A stretch of DNA of 64,000 bases, from positions 62,001 to 126,000 of the forward strand of contig JAFEGW010000004.1 in NCBI GenBank assembly GCA_018239715.1, given 5' to 3'. This document shows positions 43,719 through 52,905 of this stretch, in pieces. Source of the DNA: Verrucomicrobiota bacterium (GTDB lineage: Bacteria; Chlamydiota; Chlamydiia; Chlamydiales; Rhabdochlamydiaceae). The notes under the pieces were generated by a model that was not told where the DNA came from, searched no databases, and saw only the letters and a list, made by a program, of their open reading frames with translations. The position numbers were made by a program, and so were the translations under genes. Positions within the stretch are counted from its first letter, which is position 1; each line of letters opens with the position of its first letter.

Positions 43719-44803
43719 GCGGTTTTCTCCTTGACGATTTCACAAATGACATGGCTGAGCTCTTTTTTACGGTGGTCTTGTTTGAAGGAAGAGATGGCTT
43801 TTTTCATCTTTTGCAGCTCCGATGGAAGCATGAGCTTTTCAAGGAGGGGTTTGAGGCGCTCTATTGTTAGAGACGATTCAGGGCAGGTGATCGCTCCTCC
43901 GACTTCTTCCTCGATGTAAAGGGCATTGCGGGTTTGGTGGTCGTCGGTGGCTTGAGGGAAAGGAACCAAAATCCCCGGCACTCCAAACTTAATCAGCTCG
44001 GCCACACTGGCAGCGCCGGAGCGGCCCACGACCGCATCGGCTGCGCTCCAAGCAAGGTCCATCCGTTCTTCAAAAGCTTTGACGCAGGCGCGGATGCCGG
44101 CGGCTTCATATTTGCGCCGGATGGCTTCGGCGCTTTGGGTCTTGCCGGTGATATGGATCACTTGGAAAGACGCCGGCGCCATGATTTTGAGGATGGTGTC
44201 TGAAAAAAGGCGGTTGATCGACTCGGATCCTTGAGACCCTCCAAATACTAAAAAGGTAAACCGTTGATGGTCGAGATAAAAATAATCACGAGCTTCCATC
44301 GGGTCGAGTTGTTTTTTCTCGCCGGTGGGCATTTTAACTTCTATGATCGTCCCGGAGAGTTGATTTCCGGCTTCTGAAAACTGCACAGCTGAGAGCACGG
44401 CCCATTTGGAAAATAGCCGGTTGACTTTGCCCGGAATAGCATTCGGTTCAAAGAGAACGATCGGAATTTTCCGCCACCTAGCAGCAGCTAAAACGGGGAA
44501 AGAATAAAAGCTCCCAAATCCAATGACGATATCGGGCTTGAATTCATCGATGATTTTCAGACTTTGCCGGACCCCTTTTCCGATCCGGTAAAAAGAGGTA
44601 AAAGGATTCCCTTTGAGAGGGCTGGCGCTTGCAACCTGCTTATAAGGGAAACGGGCACGGTTAAAATAACGGTTCGTCTCTAAGCCGCCTCCGGCAAACA
44701 GAAGCTCGTAATTTTTTTCGATCAGTTCAATGGCCAAAGCTTGGGCAGGGAAAATGTGTCCCCCTGTCCCTCCGGTTGCAATGAGTATTTTAGGTAATGA
44801 CAT
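43715..44803 (-). CDS. murG: UDP-GlcNAc transferase MurG (lipid II synthase)
   Basis: This 362-residue GT-B enzyme starts with the acceptor-binding ATGGTGGHIFPA and has the UDP-GlcNAc site around VFGGSQGSESINRLF and GRSGAASVAELIKFG. It turns lipid I into lipid II at the inner face of the membrane. It overlaps ftsW by 14 bases and murC-ddl by four. All expected glycine loops are present. Confidence 0.97.
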   Translation of the reverse strand: MSLPKILIATGGTGGHIFPAQALAIELIEKNYELLFAGGGLETNRYFNRARFPYKQVASASPLKGNPFTSFYRIGKGVRQSLKIIDEFKPDIVIGFGSFYSFPVLAAARWRKIPIVLFEPNAIPGKVNRLFSKWAVLSAVQFSEAGNQLSGTIIEVKMPTGEKKQLDPMEARDYFYLDHQRFTFLVFGGSQGSESINRLFSDTILKIMAPASFQVIHITGKTQSAEAIRRKYEAAGIRACVKAFEERMDLAWSAADAVVGRSGAASVAELIKFGVPGILVPFPQATDDHQTRNALYIEEEVGGAITCPESSLTIERLKPLLEKLMLPSELQKMKKAISSFKQDHRKKELSHVICEIVKEKTA

Positions 44804-45890
44804 AGTTGTTTTTTTTATTAGCGATGTTAAGAATCATGCAAATCACAATGAAATTAGCAAGAAGAGAGGAGCTTCCATGGCTGAAAAAAGGAAGGTTGGT
44901 CCCTTTGCTGGGGAGCAGCCCTGAGACGACCCCCAAATTTAAAAAAGCCTGAAAGCAAATCAAAAAAGTAAAAATGGCCACTGTATAAAAAGCAGGAAGG
45001 TTGTCGGTTTCAGCAGCAATTGAAAATCCTAAATAGCCGATGAGGGTGTAAAGCACGACGAGGCCGCAGATGCCTATAAATCCAAACTCTTCAGCAAAAA
45101 TCGCTGCGATATAATCGCTGCGGGCCTCGGGAAGATAGTTGAGCTTCTGCAGGCTCTCTCCTAGACCCCGTCCAAAGGCTCCGCCGGATCCCGCTGCGAT
45201 CTTGGCCTGATGGGGCTGATGCCCTTTGCCTTGAAGGTCCATTTCAGGATGGAGATAGATCTGAATGCGATTGCTGACATGCGGCATTTGAGAGGCTGCT
45301 GCGACTCCGACAACTAGAATCACCAAGAGAGGAAGACCCCAATAGAGCCAGCGGATCTTCGTGAGCAAAAAAAGGACAAGCAGGCTCGATAAGATGATGG
45401 CAACCGTTCCATTATCAGGTTCGATTAAAATCAATCCCATGGGGATCGACAGTTTGGCGAGCAGTTTTAGGAAATCCTTCAGCAGGAGCGGCTCTTTGCG
45501 GGACGTGATCGCAAAAATATAATGAAGCGGAATGAGATATTTGGCGAGCTCCGAAGGCTGGAAAGAATATCCGCCGATGCCTAGCCACCGATGGGCGCCG
45601 TTGAGGCACATTCCGATCCCGGGAATAAAAACGAGCACCAAAAGAACAGTCACGCACGTCAAAAAAAATCCACTGAGGCGCAAGATCTGATCAAATCCTA
45701 CAAACCAAACCCCTGCTGCAAGAATCAATGCTAAAATCGCGTAGAGAATTTGTTTTAAAACAGCGTGGTGCGTGCTTTTAGCAAGGGCTCGGTCTAGGAC
45801 TTCCGCGGAGGTCGTGTTGAACACCATGGAAAGCCCTAGAACAAATAAGACAAGAACGCATAAGAGCAATAAAAGACTTTTACGGTCCAT
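44790..45890 (-). CDS. ftsW: SEDS peptidoglycan polymerase FtsW/RodA
   Basis: This 366-residue, ten-helix protein has SEDS hallmarks: NGAHRWLGIGGYSFQPSELAK, GGAFGRGLGES and FAEEFGFIG. It polymerises lipid II together with a class B penicillin-binding protein. Position between the LysM gene and murG indicates FtsW rather than RodA. It directly abuts the LysM gene with no gap. Confidence 0.95.
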   Translation of the reverse strand: MDRKSLLLLLCVLVLFVLGLSMVFNTTSAEVLDRALAKSTHHAVLKQILYAILALILAAGVWFVGFDQILRLSGFFLTCVTVLLVLVFIPGIGMCLNGAHRWLGIGGYSFQPSELAKYLIPLHYIFAITSRKEPLLLKDFLKLLAKLSIPMGLILIEPDNGTVAIILSSLLVLFLLTKIRWLYWGLPLLVILVVGVAAASQMPHVSNRIQIYLHPEMDLQGKGHQPHQAKIAAGSGGAFGRGLGESLQKLNYLPEARSDYIAAIFAEEFGFIGICGLVVLYTLIGYLGFSIAAETDNLPAFYTVAIFTFLICFQAFLNLGVVSGLLPSKGTNLPFFSHGSSSLLANFIVICMILNIANKKNNYVIT

Positions 45891-46592
45891 TTATTTGATG
45901 CGGATGCGGTCGCCGGGTTTTAAGCGTCGAGCTTTATCTTCATTCATATTATTGAGCTTGAGCAGTTCATCGACTTTCATATGATGCTTCACCGCAATGA
46001 TCCAAGGATTGTCGCCGTTTTTAACCGTATAATACTGGGCTCCTTCCGAAGAAGTGGAAGCCGCAGGTGCACGAGCGGCAGCTCCTTTAGCGGGAATTTT
46101 TAATGTTTGGCCGATCTTGAGCCGTGTTGAAGAGAGTTTATTGACTTTCATCAGCTCATCGACAGAGACGTGGTTTTGGCGGGCGATCCTCTCAAGGACA
46201 TCCCCTTTTTTCACTTTCACTTCTTTCAGAGGGGCGGCCGCTGTCTCTGTGGCTGTAGGAGTATTTTCCATCACGGGAGCTGGAGAGGGCTGCTCCGTTC
46301 CGATGGCTTGAAGGTCTGCAAGAAAATTCGGCTGTCCTTCCGCAGGAGCTTGCGCTGTCACTTGAGGAGTGACATATTGTTGGATCACTTGATCGATTTG
46401 ATCCGTTCCCGCAGGAGCGGCAGCCGGAGCAGCAGGCACTGCCGCTGCAACTTCAGGTTGGTTGGAAGACAGGACCTGGACAACAGGAGCTGCCTCTTCG
46501 GTTTTATCCGATTTCAAACTCGTGGCAAAAAGCACGATCAGAAGTCCTGCGTTCAGCAGAACTGCAATAATGATAGTATCTCTTCGGTTCAT
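45891..46592 (-). CDS. nlpD: Membrane-anchored protein with two LysM domains (NlpD/CT759-like)
   Basis: This 233-residue protein has an N-terminal helix (about 7-24), a Pro/Ala-rich linker, and two LysM domains: the first in VKKGDVLERIARQNHVSVDE (from about 129), the second in YTVKNGDNPWIIAVKHHMKV (from about 187). LysM binds glycan chains of peptidoglycan. There is no peptidase M23 domain, unlike full NlpD or EnvC, so it probably tethers or recognises peptidoglycan rather than activating amidases enzymatically. The ATG overlaps the murD stop by four bases. Confidence 0.92.
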   Translation of the reverse strand: MNRRDTIIIAVLLNAGLLIVLFATSLKSDKTEEAAPVVQVLSSNQPEVAAAVPAAPAAAPAGTDQIDQVIQQYVTPQVTAQAPAEGQPNFLADLQAIGTEQPSPAPVMENTPTATETAAAPLKEVKVKKGDVLERIARQNHVSVDELMKVNKLSSTRLKIGQTLKIPAKGAAARAPAASTSSEGAQYYTVKNGDNPWIIAVKHHMKVDELLKLNNMNEDKARRLKPGDRIRIK

Positions 46593-47851
46593 GGACGTTT
46601 CCTCTCTTCTAAAACAAATTTTTTAAACTCATCGCCGCGATGGGCGTAATCGCGGAACATATCATAACTGGAGCACCCGGGCGACAGCAGCACCGCTTCT
46701 CCTGCCCTCGCTCGTCTCTTAGCCTGCTGCACAGCTGCTTGCAGTGTCGGAACAATTTCGACCTCAAACTCCGGCTGGAGCTCCTGCGCAATTTTAGGAG
46801 CAGCTTGCCCTATTGCGATAACTTTTTTCACTTTGCCTGCAAAAACTTTTTTCCAATGCTCATAGGACGATCCCTTGTCGACGCCTCCCGCAATGAGAAC
46901 AACTCCTCCGGGCATGGCTTCGACCGCTTTCATCGTCGCATCGATGTTCGTCCCTTTACTGTCATCAAAATAGTCAACGCCGTCGATGGAGGTCACAAAC
47001 TCGATGCGATGGGACGGTTTTTTAAACGTCTCCACTGCTGCTCGAAAAGCTTCAGGATCCACTCCAAAGGTTTTGCAAACCAGCCAGGCAGCTAAAACAT
47101 TCTCTTTTTCATGGCATCCTAAATTGCTATAGCGGCTAGGCAAAATCGTTGCAATCTTTTCTCCCGACTTACCGTCCCATCCATAGGTTTCGTAATGGGA
47201 TTTCAGCACTCCATTAAACTCTCGCGGGATGCTTTCATGCACCCAAAAACTGCCGGTGGGTTTGATCAGCTCTTGCAGCCGGCATTTGGCCTGCGCGTAC
47301 TCTTCCATCGAAGTATAACGGTCTAGATGATCCGGCGTAATATTTAAAATGATTCCTACATCAAAAACTGCCGATTGCATAGTCTCGAGCTGAAAGGAAC
47401 TCAATTCAACCACCATGATCTCTTGCGGATCCGCTGCGAGTAAATAAGAGGTCAGCGGTGTGCCGACATTTCCGAGCGCACGGGCTTTCTTTCCGCTGAC
47501 GTTTAAAACATGCTCGCAGAGCAAGGTGACCGTCGTTTTGCCGTTGGTTCCCGTGATCGCAGCGCAAGGCTGTTTTAGCCGGCTTAAAGCAAGCTCCGCC
47601 TCGCCAATAATTTCTTTGCCCAGGCTTTTGGCCTTGGCATAAAATCTGTTTGTCGTAGGAATCCCCGGCGAAAGGATCACACGGTCAAACTGCTCCACCG
47701 CGGGACTAGGCTCGACTTTTTTTCCGTCCTGCTTCAACTTTTCTAACAGAGCGGCATTATCATCAACGCCCACCACCTCATCCCCTTCTCTGAAGAGAAC
47801 TTCATAAGCCGCCTGCCCGCTTTTTCCTAAACCTATGACAAGTGTTTTCAT
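46589..47851 (-). CDS. murD: UDP-MurNAc-L-Ala:D-glutamate ligase
   Basis: The product is about 420 residues, with VIGLGKSGQAAYEVLF at the N-terminus, ATP loop ITGTNGKTTVTLL, and the late DDSKGTNIDATMKA. It adds D-Glu to the growing peptide stem. The start at 47851 (MKTLVIG) was chosen because it overlaps the mraY stop as ATGA and fits the family; the frame runs 28 codons further up inside mraY. Confidence 0.97.
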   Translation of the reverse strand: MKTLVIGLGKSGQAAYEVLFREGDEVVGVDDNAALLEKLKQDGKKVEPSPAVEQFDRVILSPGIPTTNRFYAKAKSLGKEIIGEAELALSRLKQPCAAITGTNGKTTVTLLCEHVLNVSGKKARALGNVGTPLTSYLLAADPQEIMVVELSSFQLETMQSAVFDVGIILNITPDHLDRYTSMEEYAQAKCRLQELIKPTGSFWVHESIPREFNGVLKSHYETYGWDGKSGEKIATILPSRYSNLGCHEKENVLAAWLVCKTFGVDPEAFRAAVETFKKPSHRIEFVTSIDGVDYFDDSKGTNIDATMKAVEAMPGGVVLIAGGVDKGSSYEHWKKVFAGKVKKVIAIGQAAPKIAQELQPEFEVEIVPTLQAAVQQAKRRARAGEAVLLSPGCSSYDMFRDYAHRGDEFKKFVLEERKRP

Positions 47852-49056
47852 TGTATTTTGAGTGAAATCGCTCCAATGACAGCTAATAATAAGCCAATGA
47901 TCCAAAAACGGAGAACTACTTTTGTCTCTGGCCACCCTTTATATTCGAAATGGTGATGAAGAGGAGCGCATAAGAAAATCCGTTTCTTATCCCGCAGTTT
48001 ATAACTGCCGACTTGCAAAATCACCGAAAGCGCCTCTGCCACAAAGATCCCGCCTCCGAGTGCCAGCAGCACCTCACGGCGCAGCAGAACAGCCGCCACC
48101 CCTAAGATACCGCCTAAAGCCAGCGACCCCGTATCTCCCATGAAGACTTGGGCCGGATAGCCGTTGTACCATAAAAACCCGAGGCACGCTCCAATTGTGG
48201 CCGATAAGAAAACAGCAATTTCGCCTGCCCCGTCAATATAAAGGATATTCAAGTAGCGGGCCATTTCGATATTGTTCGAAAAAAAAGCCACCAGCGCGAG
48301 CACCCCTGCGACAAGGACCACGCAGCCTGCTGCCAGGCCGTCGAGGCCATCGGTCAAGTTCACCGCATTCGAAGATCCTGTGATCACCACCACCGTGATC
48401 AAGATCCCCAAGAGGACCAGCCCTCCGCTCAGCACCATTACAGGGTCTTTGTAGAAAGGGACATAATAATGGGTCATATATTCGGACGTCGTCAGCTGAA
48501 CTGCTTCTAAAGGTTTAATTTTTTGAATTTGCTCTTTGGCAGTCGGCGGCGTCAGCCAGTCGCCTGTTTGCACCTTTTCTGCAACACCAGGAACCATCCC
48601 ATAAATCCCAATCACTGCCGCAAAGGCCACTTGCGCGACAAATTTTTTCCGGGCGCTGAGACCCTTGGAGTTTTTATATTTCAGCTTCAAATAATCGTCG
48701 TAGGCGCCAATCCCGCCCAGCCAAAAGATCGTGAGCAAAAAGATCAGCGTGAAGACGTTCGATAGGTCCATCCAGAGCATCAGAGCGACAAAAATAGAAA
48801 ATAAGATGAGGATACCCCCCATAGTGGGAGTATTTTTTTTCTTCTCATGGAGCTGCGCCAGCATGGGACAATCTTCGACCCGGATCGATTGCCCTGTCTT
48901 GAGCTCGTAGAGTTTTTTAATAAATCTCGGTCCCAAGAAAATGGTGAGCAGAAGCGCCGTCAGAGCGGCGAGCATCATCCGCGTTGACGAATAGGAAAAA
49001 GCAGACGGAATCTTCCATCCCAAAGAAGTGAGATACGTAAATAACAATAAAAGCAT
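47848..49056 (-). CDS. mraY: Phospho-MurNAc-pentapeptide transferase
   Basis: This 402-residue polytopic enzyme has the family motifs KKNTPTMGGILIL, GAYDDYLKLKYKNSKGL, NLTDGLDGLAAG and FMGDTGSLALGG. It makes lipid I from undecaprenyl phosphate. About 40 extra residues sit between helices near the middle (ending GDWLTPPTAKEQIQKI), an insertion I remember from other chlamydial MraY proteins. GGAGG precedes the ATG. It starts the six-gene run to ftsQ, separated from murF by a hairpin. Confidence 0.96.
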   Translation of the reverse strand: MLLLLFTYLTSLGWKIPSAFSYSSTRMMLAALTALLLTIFLGPRFIKKLYELKTGQSIRVEDCPMLAQLHEKKKNTPTMGGILILFSIFVALMLWMDLSNVFTLIFLLTIFWLGGIGAYDDYLKLKYKNSKGLSARKKFVAQVAFAAVIGIYGMVPGVAEKVQTGDWLTPPTAKEQIQKIKPLEAVQLTTSEYMTHYYVPFYKDPVMVLSGGLVLLGILITVVVITGSSNAVNLTDGLDGLAAGCVVLVAGVLALVAFFSNNIEMARYLNILYIDGAGEIAVFLSATIGACLGFLWYNGYPAQVFMGDTGSLALGGILGVAAVLLRREVLLALGGGIFVAEALSVILQVGSYKLRDKKRIFLCAPLHHHFEYKGWPETKVVLRFWIIGLLLAVIGAISLKIQ

Positions 49057-49101
49057 CTGGAAACCTCCATCTTAAAAGATGAAGGTAAATTGCCCCAAGT
49101 G

Positions 49102-49125
49102 AAAAACGCACGCGGTGCGTTTTTT
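49102..49125 (-). terminator. Intrinsic terminator or attenuator between murF and mraY
   Basis: AAAAACGCAC (49102-49111) and GTGCGTTTTT (49115-49124) form a perfect 10-bp stem around GCG, ending in five U on the minus strand. It lies between murF and mraY in the direction of transcription and can work on both strands. Partial readthrough would set mur and fts gene levels apart from murF. Confidence 0.65.
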
Positions 49126-49140
49126 AATCATTTAAAAAAA

Positions 49141-50463
49141 TCAGTTTTCCAAAAGTTGCCAGAGTTTGTTAGATCGGGATCCTTTGATCAAGATGACATC
49201 ACCGGGTTTAGAAATTTCGAAAAGCATCTCCTTCATCCGTTTGAGGTCGCGGAAAAATTCCGCCGGCTTGCCCTTTTGATTAAAAATCTCGAGCATCGGC
49301 AAACAACCCTTTCCATAACATAAGCAGTGGTCAATTTTGTCCGCCGCAAAATGCGCTAAATCTTTATGTCTTTGCTCTGCATACGACCCCAGGTCAACCA
49401 TTTCCCCAAAAACCGCAATGGTCTTTCCTCCCATCGCAGGTCTAGGCAAATTTGAAAGCGCTGCTTCCATCGATTCAGGACTTGCATTATAACAGTCATT
49501 AATAATAACAAACCCATCCCGCTCGATCCGCTCAAACCGTTTATCAAACGTTTTAAGATGATAGGCGCCCGCTGCTATCTCTTCCCATGAAAGCCCTAAA
49601 ACCCGCGCCACAGCAGCGGCGGCGATAAAATCTTCGCAAAGATGCGTTGCCGAAAAGGGAAGCCTAAAACTCGAGCTATAGTGATCCCCTTCTTTAATGA
49701 CCCAACCTTCTTCTAAAACATAGTCTCCCTTTTCCGGATCTAAGGCAAAAATTTTTTTCGGATAAGGCAGCTCCTGTTGAAAAGCCCGGTACGCCAAAAC
49801 CTGCCGATTTAATACAGCGCACTTCGTCTCAGGATAAGACAAGATCTCTGCTTTTGCTGCTGCTATTCCTTCAAACCCATCGGTAAAATATTCGATATTG
49901 GCATGGCCGATCTTGGTCACCACCGCCACTTCCGGCGGAGCGATTTCCACCAGTTTCCGGATATGCCCTGCTTGGCTCATCGCCATTTCTGCCACAAAAA
50001 ACTCTTCCTGACCCGAGGCATTCAAAATCGCAAGTGGAAAGCCCACCTGAGAGTTATTATTCCCCGGCGTTTTGGCCACGGTATATTTCTGTGCAAGTAA
50101 GGTGGCGATGAACTCTTTTGTGGTCGTCTTCCCCACCGACCCTGTCACTGCAACGATCCTCTGCTTCCGCAATCCCTGAAGGGTCTGAGCAAGCTTCTGC
50201 AAGGCTGCCGTAACATCTGGAACTTTTAGCAGGCAAAGGCCATAAGAGTCTCCCAAATAGGCGGCATCGACAACGGCCGCCACAGCTCCCCGGGACGCCA
50301 CCTCTTGCAAAAAGCCATGCGCATCGAAATTCGCTCCTTTCAGGGCAAAAAAGAGATCTCCTTTTTTAACCTCGCGGCTATCGAATGAAAAACCTGTAAT
50401 ATCCCTTTCTTCAGCTTTGACCTGAAGACAATCGGCAATCTGTGAAAGCTTCGTGAACTTCAT
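49141..50463 (-). CDS. murF: UDP-MurNAc-tripeptide:D-Ala-D-Ala ligase
   Basis: This 440-residue ligase has FDSREVKKGDLFFALKG at the N-terminus, ATP loop VTGSVGKTTTKEFIA and INDCYNASPESMEAAL. It adds D-Ala-D-Ala, made by the fused Ddl, to the stem peptide. AAGGG precedes the ATG. It is the first gene of the cell-wall cluster and is divergent from an exported glycosyltransferase gene. Confidence 0.97.
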   Translation of the reverse strand: MKFTKLSQIADCLQVKAEERDITGFSFDSREVKKGDLFFALKGANFDAHGFLQEVASRGAVAAVVDAAYLGDSYGLCLLKVPDVTAALQKLAQTLQGLRKQRIVAVTGSVGKTTTKEFIATLLAQKYTVAKTPGNNNSQVGFPLAILNASGQEEFFVAEMAMSQAGHIRKLVEIAPPEVAVVTKIGHANIEYFTDGFEGIAAAKAEILSYPETKCAVLNRQVLAYRAFQQELPYPKKIFALDPEKGDYVLEEGWVIKEGDHYSSSFRLPFSATHLCEDFIAAAAVARVLGLSWEEIAAGAYHLKTFDKRFERIERDGFVIINDCYNASPESMEAALSNLPRPAMGGKTIAVFGEMVDLGSYAEQRHKDLAHFAADKIDHCLCYGKGCLPMLEIFNQKGKPAEFFRDLKRMKEMLFEISKPGDVILIKGSRSNKLWQLLEN

Positions 50464-50617
50464 CCTGAGCCCTTATTATGAGAAGATTAAAATGATCTTA
50501 TTGCTACTTTAAAATCTCCTCTAAAACTCTTCAAGAAGTAAAAAATATCCTTCAAAACCCTTGCCCTCAAAAAAGTCCAAATGTTAGGTTTTTTGAAACT
50601 TTAAAAGGCTTTTTTCC

Positions 50618-51541
50618 ATGTTAACAAGAATTATTTTCCTCCTCTGCCTCTGCTTCTCCCCACTTTTTGCAGGAATAGAGCAATACTTTAAAAAAGCTGA
50701 GGGGAAGTCCTCTGTGCACCGGATGAGAAATATCGATTTCATTTACCTTATCAACCTGGATCAACGACCCGAAAAATATGAACAATCCATCCAAGAGCTC
50801 GCTCCCTACGGTATCATCCCCTATCGTTTTTCCGCTGTCAATGGTTGGGAAGAGCTCACTTATGAGGCCCTGAATGATCTAGGCGTCAAATATCAACGCG
50901 GCATGCGAGCCACTAAAGGCACCAGCTATTTTCCTGAAGACAATGGACAGCCACAGCATTCTCTCCCCATGCAAAATTACGGTCAAACCTATTTTGCACA
51001 CTGTTTGAGTTGGGGAGCCATCGGATGTTGTATGAGCCATCTTTCCGTTCTTCAAGACGCTTATCATGCCGGTTATGAAACCATTTGGGTCATCGAAGAT
51101 GATATTCAAATTATCCGTGATCCTCATACCCTCTCTAACCTCATCGATCAATTAGATCGAGCCGTCGGTAAAGGACGCTGGGACATCCTCTACACAGATC
51201 GGGATACGAAAAACAAAGAAGGCAATTATGTCCCGTGCCGGGCTCTCGCTCAGCGACCCAACTTTACTCCCAGAGATCCCCAAATCTATAAATTACAAAA
51301 AAGAATCAACTCGGATCTACGTCAGATAGGGGCTCGCTACGGCACCTATTCGATGATCATACGACGATCGGGAATGAAAAAAATCTTAGACTTTCTAAAA
51401 ACTTACCATCTCTTTCTCCCTATCGATCTAGAAATCCCTCTTGTACCAGGCATTCGACAATTTACTGTCACACAAGACGTTGTCTCGACCTGGCATAACG
51501 CAGCCACTGACAACGGAAACCCTAACTATTTAAATAAATGA
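50618..51541 (+). CDS. Exported family 25 glycosyltransferase
   Basis: This 307-residue protein has a likely cleavable signal peptide (residues 1-19, ending SPLFA). The GT25 domain follows: YLINLDQRPEKYE (about 43-55), GCCMSH (136-141) and the acidic EDD (160-162) in WVIEDDIQI. GT25 members put galactose or glucose on lipooligosaccharide or, in animals, on collagen hydroxylysine. Normal bacterial members are cytoplasmic, where the sugar nucleotides are; an exported form has no obvious donor in the periplasm. It begins a cluster of five exported genes. A surface or host target is inference. Confidence 0.88.
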   Translation: MLTRIIFLLCLCFSPLFAGIEQYFKKAEGKSSVHRMRNIDFIYLINLDQRPEKYEQSIQELAPYGIIPYRFSAVNGWEELTYEALNDLGVKYQRGMRATKGTSYFPEDNGQPQHSLPMQNYGQTYFAHCLSWGAIGCCMSHLSVLQDAYHAGYETIWVIEDDIQIIRDPHTLSNLIDQLDRAVGKGRWDILYTDRDTKNKEGNYVPCRALAQRPNFTPRDPQIYKLQKRINSDLRQIGARYGTYSMIIRRSGMKKILDFLKTYHLFLPIDLEIPLVPGIRQFTVTQDVVSTWHNAATDNGNPNYLNK

Positions 51542-51671
51542 GCATCTCTTTATTAAAAAGAAGCGTAAAGAGAGTTGATAATTCCATTTAGCTTAAGAGA
51601 ATTGAATAGCTCATGTTGCGCTTTCTAAGGCTTGAAAGTAGTTTTTGCCTAACTTCAGGCGATAGAAACAT

Positions 51672-52763
51672 TTACTCTAAATTGTATTGCTCTCTCTGCC
51701 TTTTCGAGTACTCTTCCAATAAACGGTAAAAATACAAATAAACTGCTTCCTGTGAAAGAACTTCTGAAGCTACTTGACTCGCATTTTCTGATATTATCCT
51801 ACATTCCACATCGTGATTTTTAGCCCAATTGAGTTGAACTAAAACATCAGACAAATCTTCAGCTACAGGAATAAAGTGTATATAAGGTTTAATCGCTGGA
51901 TAAAACCAAAGCATTGAATTCGTCATATTTTTTAAAATTACTGAATTAGAATAAAGCAAAAGAGGAAATCGTGGGGTTGCAGCACAATTTCCATCAATAT
52001 CCATCAAATACTTATACTTTGGGTGTTCCTCCATGCTAACATAATCTCCGATGAATCCCTCTCGTTTTGCAATCTCAAACATGTGCTTGTGATGAAGGTC
52101 GAGGGCAAATTTAGCATCTATTAAATTCGGATATTGCAAAGAAAGTGCAACAAACCGAGGTCGAGGTGAATTTTTCCAATCATCGGGATTTACACCACTA
52201 TCTGCTCCCCTGAAGAACAAGATATTCTTTTTCGTTTCCCAGGGATATAGCGAATTTCCCTTTAAAACAAAAGATTTAAATGGCTCAAAACCTCGAAGTG
52301 CATACCAATCCGGAAATAAAATAAGCCCTTTGGAGGAATTACATTTAGTAATAACAAAAATAGGCCACGAAAGGTCGCAAGACAAAGTATCATGACCAGT
52401 AAAAATAAAATCAATATCTGGCAAAGACATGATATGATGTAATCCCTCAATGTGAGGAATGATTTCATCAGGTACAGAATGCTTATCTGCATCTACACTT
52501 TTTTGAATTGTTAATTTTCCATTTGCCACTTTTACACGGACGAGTATTAGTCCCTTCTGAGCAAAAATTTCATCTAGAAATTTTTGGCTCAGCTCTTTTT
52601 GAAAAGGTGCTAAATCGTGTTGAATTTGCTCTACCATCCACTTTGGAGTAGACTGCTGGAGCTTTTCATAAAAAATCTGCTTATTCAAAGCTTCTATAGA
52701 ATTGCTAATCCAACAGATTCCTATAAATAAATGAAAAAATGTCGCACGTAGATTCCAGTCCAT
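51672..52763 (-). CDS. Exported GT90 (CAP10/POGLUT-like) glycosyltransferase
   Basis: This is a 363-residue protein. A hydrophobic N-terminal segment (about 7-22) acts as signal or anchor. The domain matches the CAP10/GT90 family: FFRGADSGVNP (183-193), then KYKYLMDIDGNCAATPRFPLLL (249-270), with a final helical part. GT90 proteins in eukaryotes add glucose or xylose to EGF repeats or capsule; they are uncommon in bacteria. AAGGAAG precedes the ATG. A more AT-rich sequence than its neighbours suggests recent acquisition. It converges on the GT25 gene; the 130-bp gap shows no clear terminator. Confidence 0.85.
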   Translation of the reverse strand: MDWNLRATFFHLFIGICWISNSIEALNKQIFYEKLQQSTPKWMVEQIQHDLAPFQKELSQKFLDEIFAQKGLILVRVKVANGKLTIQKSVDADKHSVPDEIIPHIEGLHHIMSLPDIDFIFTGHDTLSCDLSWPIFVITKCNSSKGLILFPDWYALRGFEPFKSFVLKGNSLYPWETKKNILFFRGADSGVNPDDWKNSPRPRFVALSLQYPNLIDAKFALDLHHKHMFEIAKREGFIGDYVSMEEHPKYKYLMDIDGNCAATPRFPLLLYSNSVILKNMTNSMLWFYPAIKPYIHFIPVAEDLSDVLVQLNWAKNHDVECRIISENASQVASEVLSQEAVYLYFYRLLEEYSKRQREQYNLE

Positions 52764-52841
52764 AGCTTCCTTAAAGTTTAGTGTTTGAGATTATGTGACC
52801 AGAGCATTCCAGGCAATTTGAAACTTTACAAGTCAAAATCC

Positions 52842-52870
52842 TTGCTTACCTAAAATTTAACTTGTACAAT
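52842..52870 (+). promoter_or_regulatory. Promoter of the exported methyltransferase gene
   Basis: TTGCTT (52842-52847), a 17-bp spacer and TACAAT (52865-52870). The leader would be about 29 nt and includes the GAGGAA ribosome site before the ATG at 52906, an ordinary layout unlike the leaderless cases in this window. Confidence 0.55.
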
Positions 52871-52905
52871 ACTTATCTTGCATTTTCAATTTCACGAGGA
52901 ACTTT

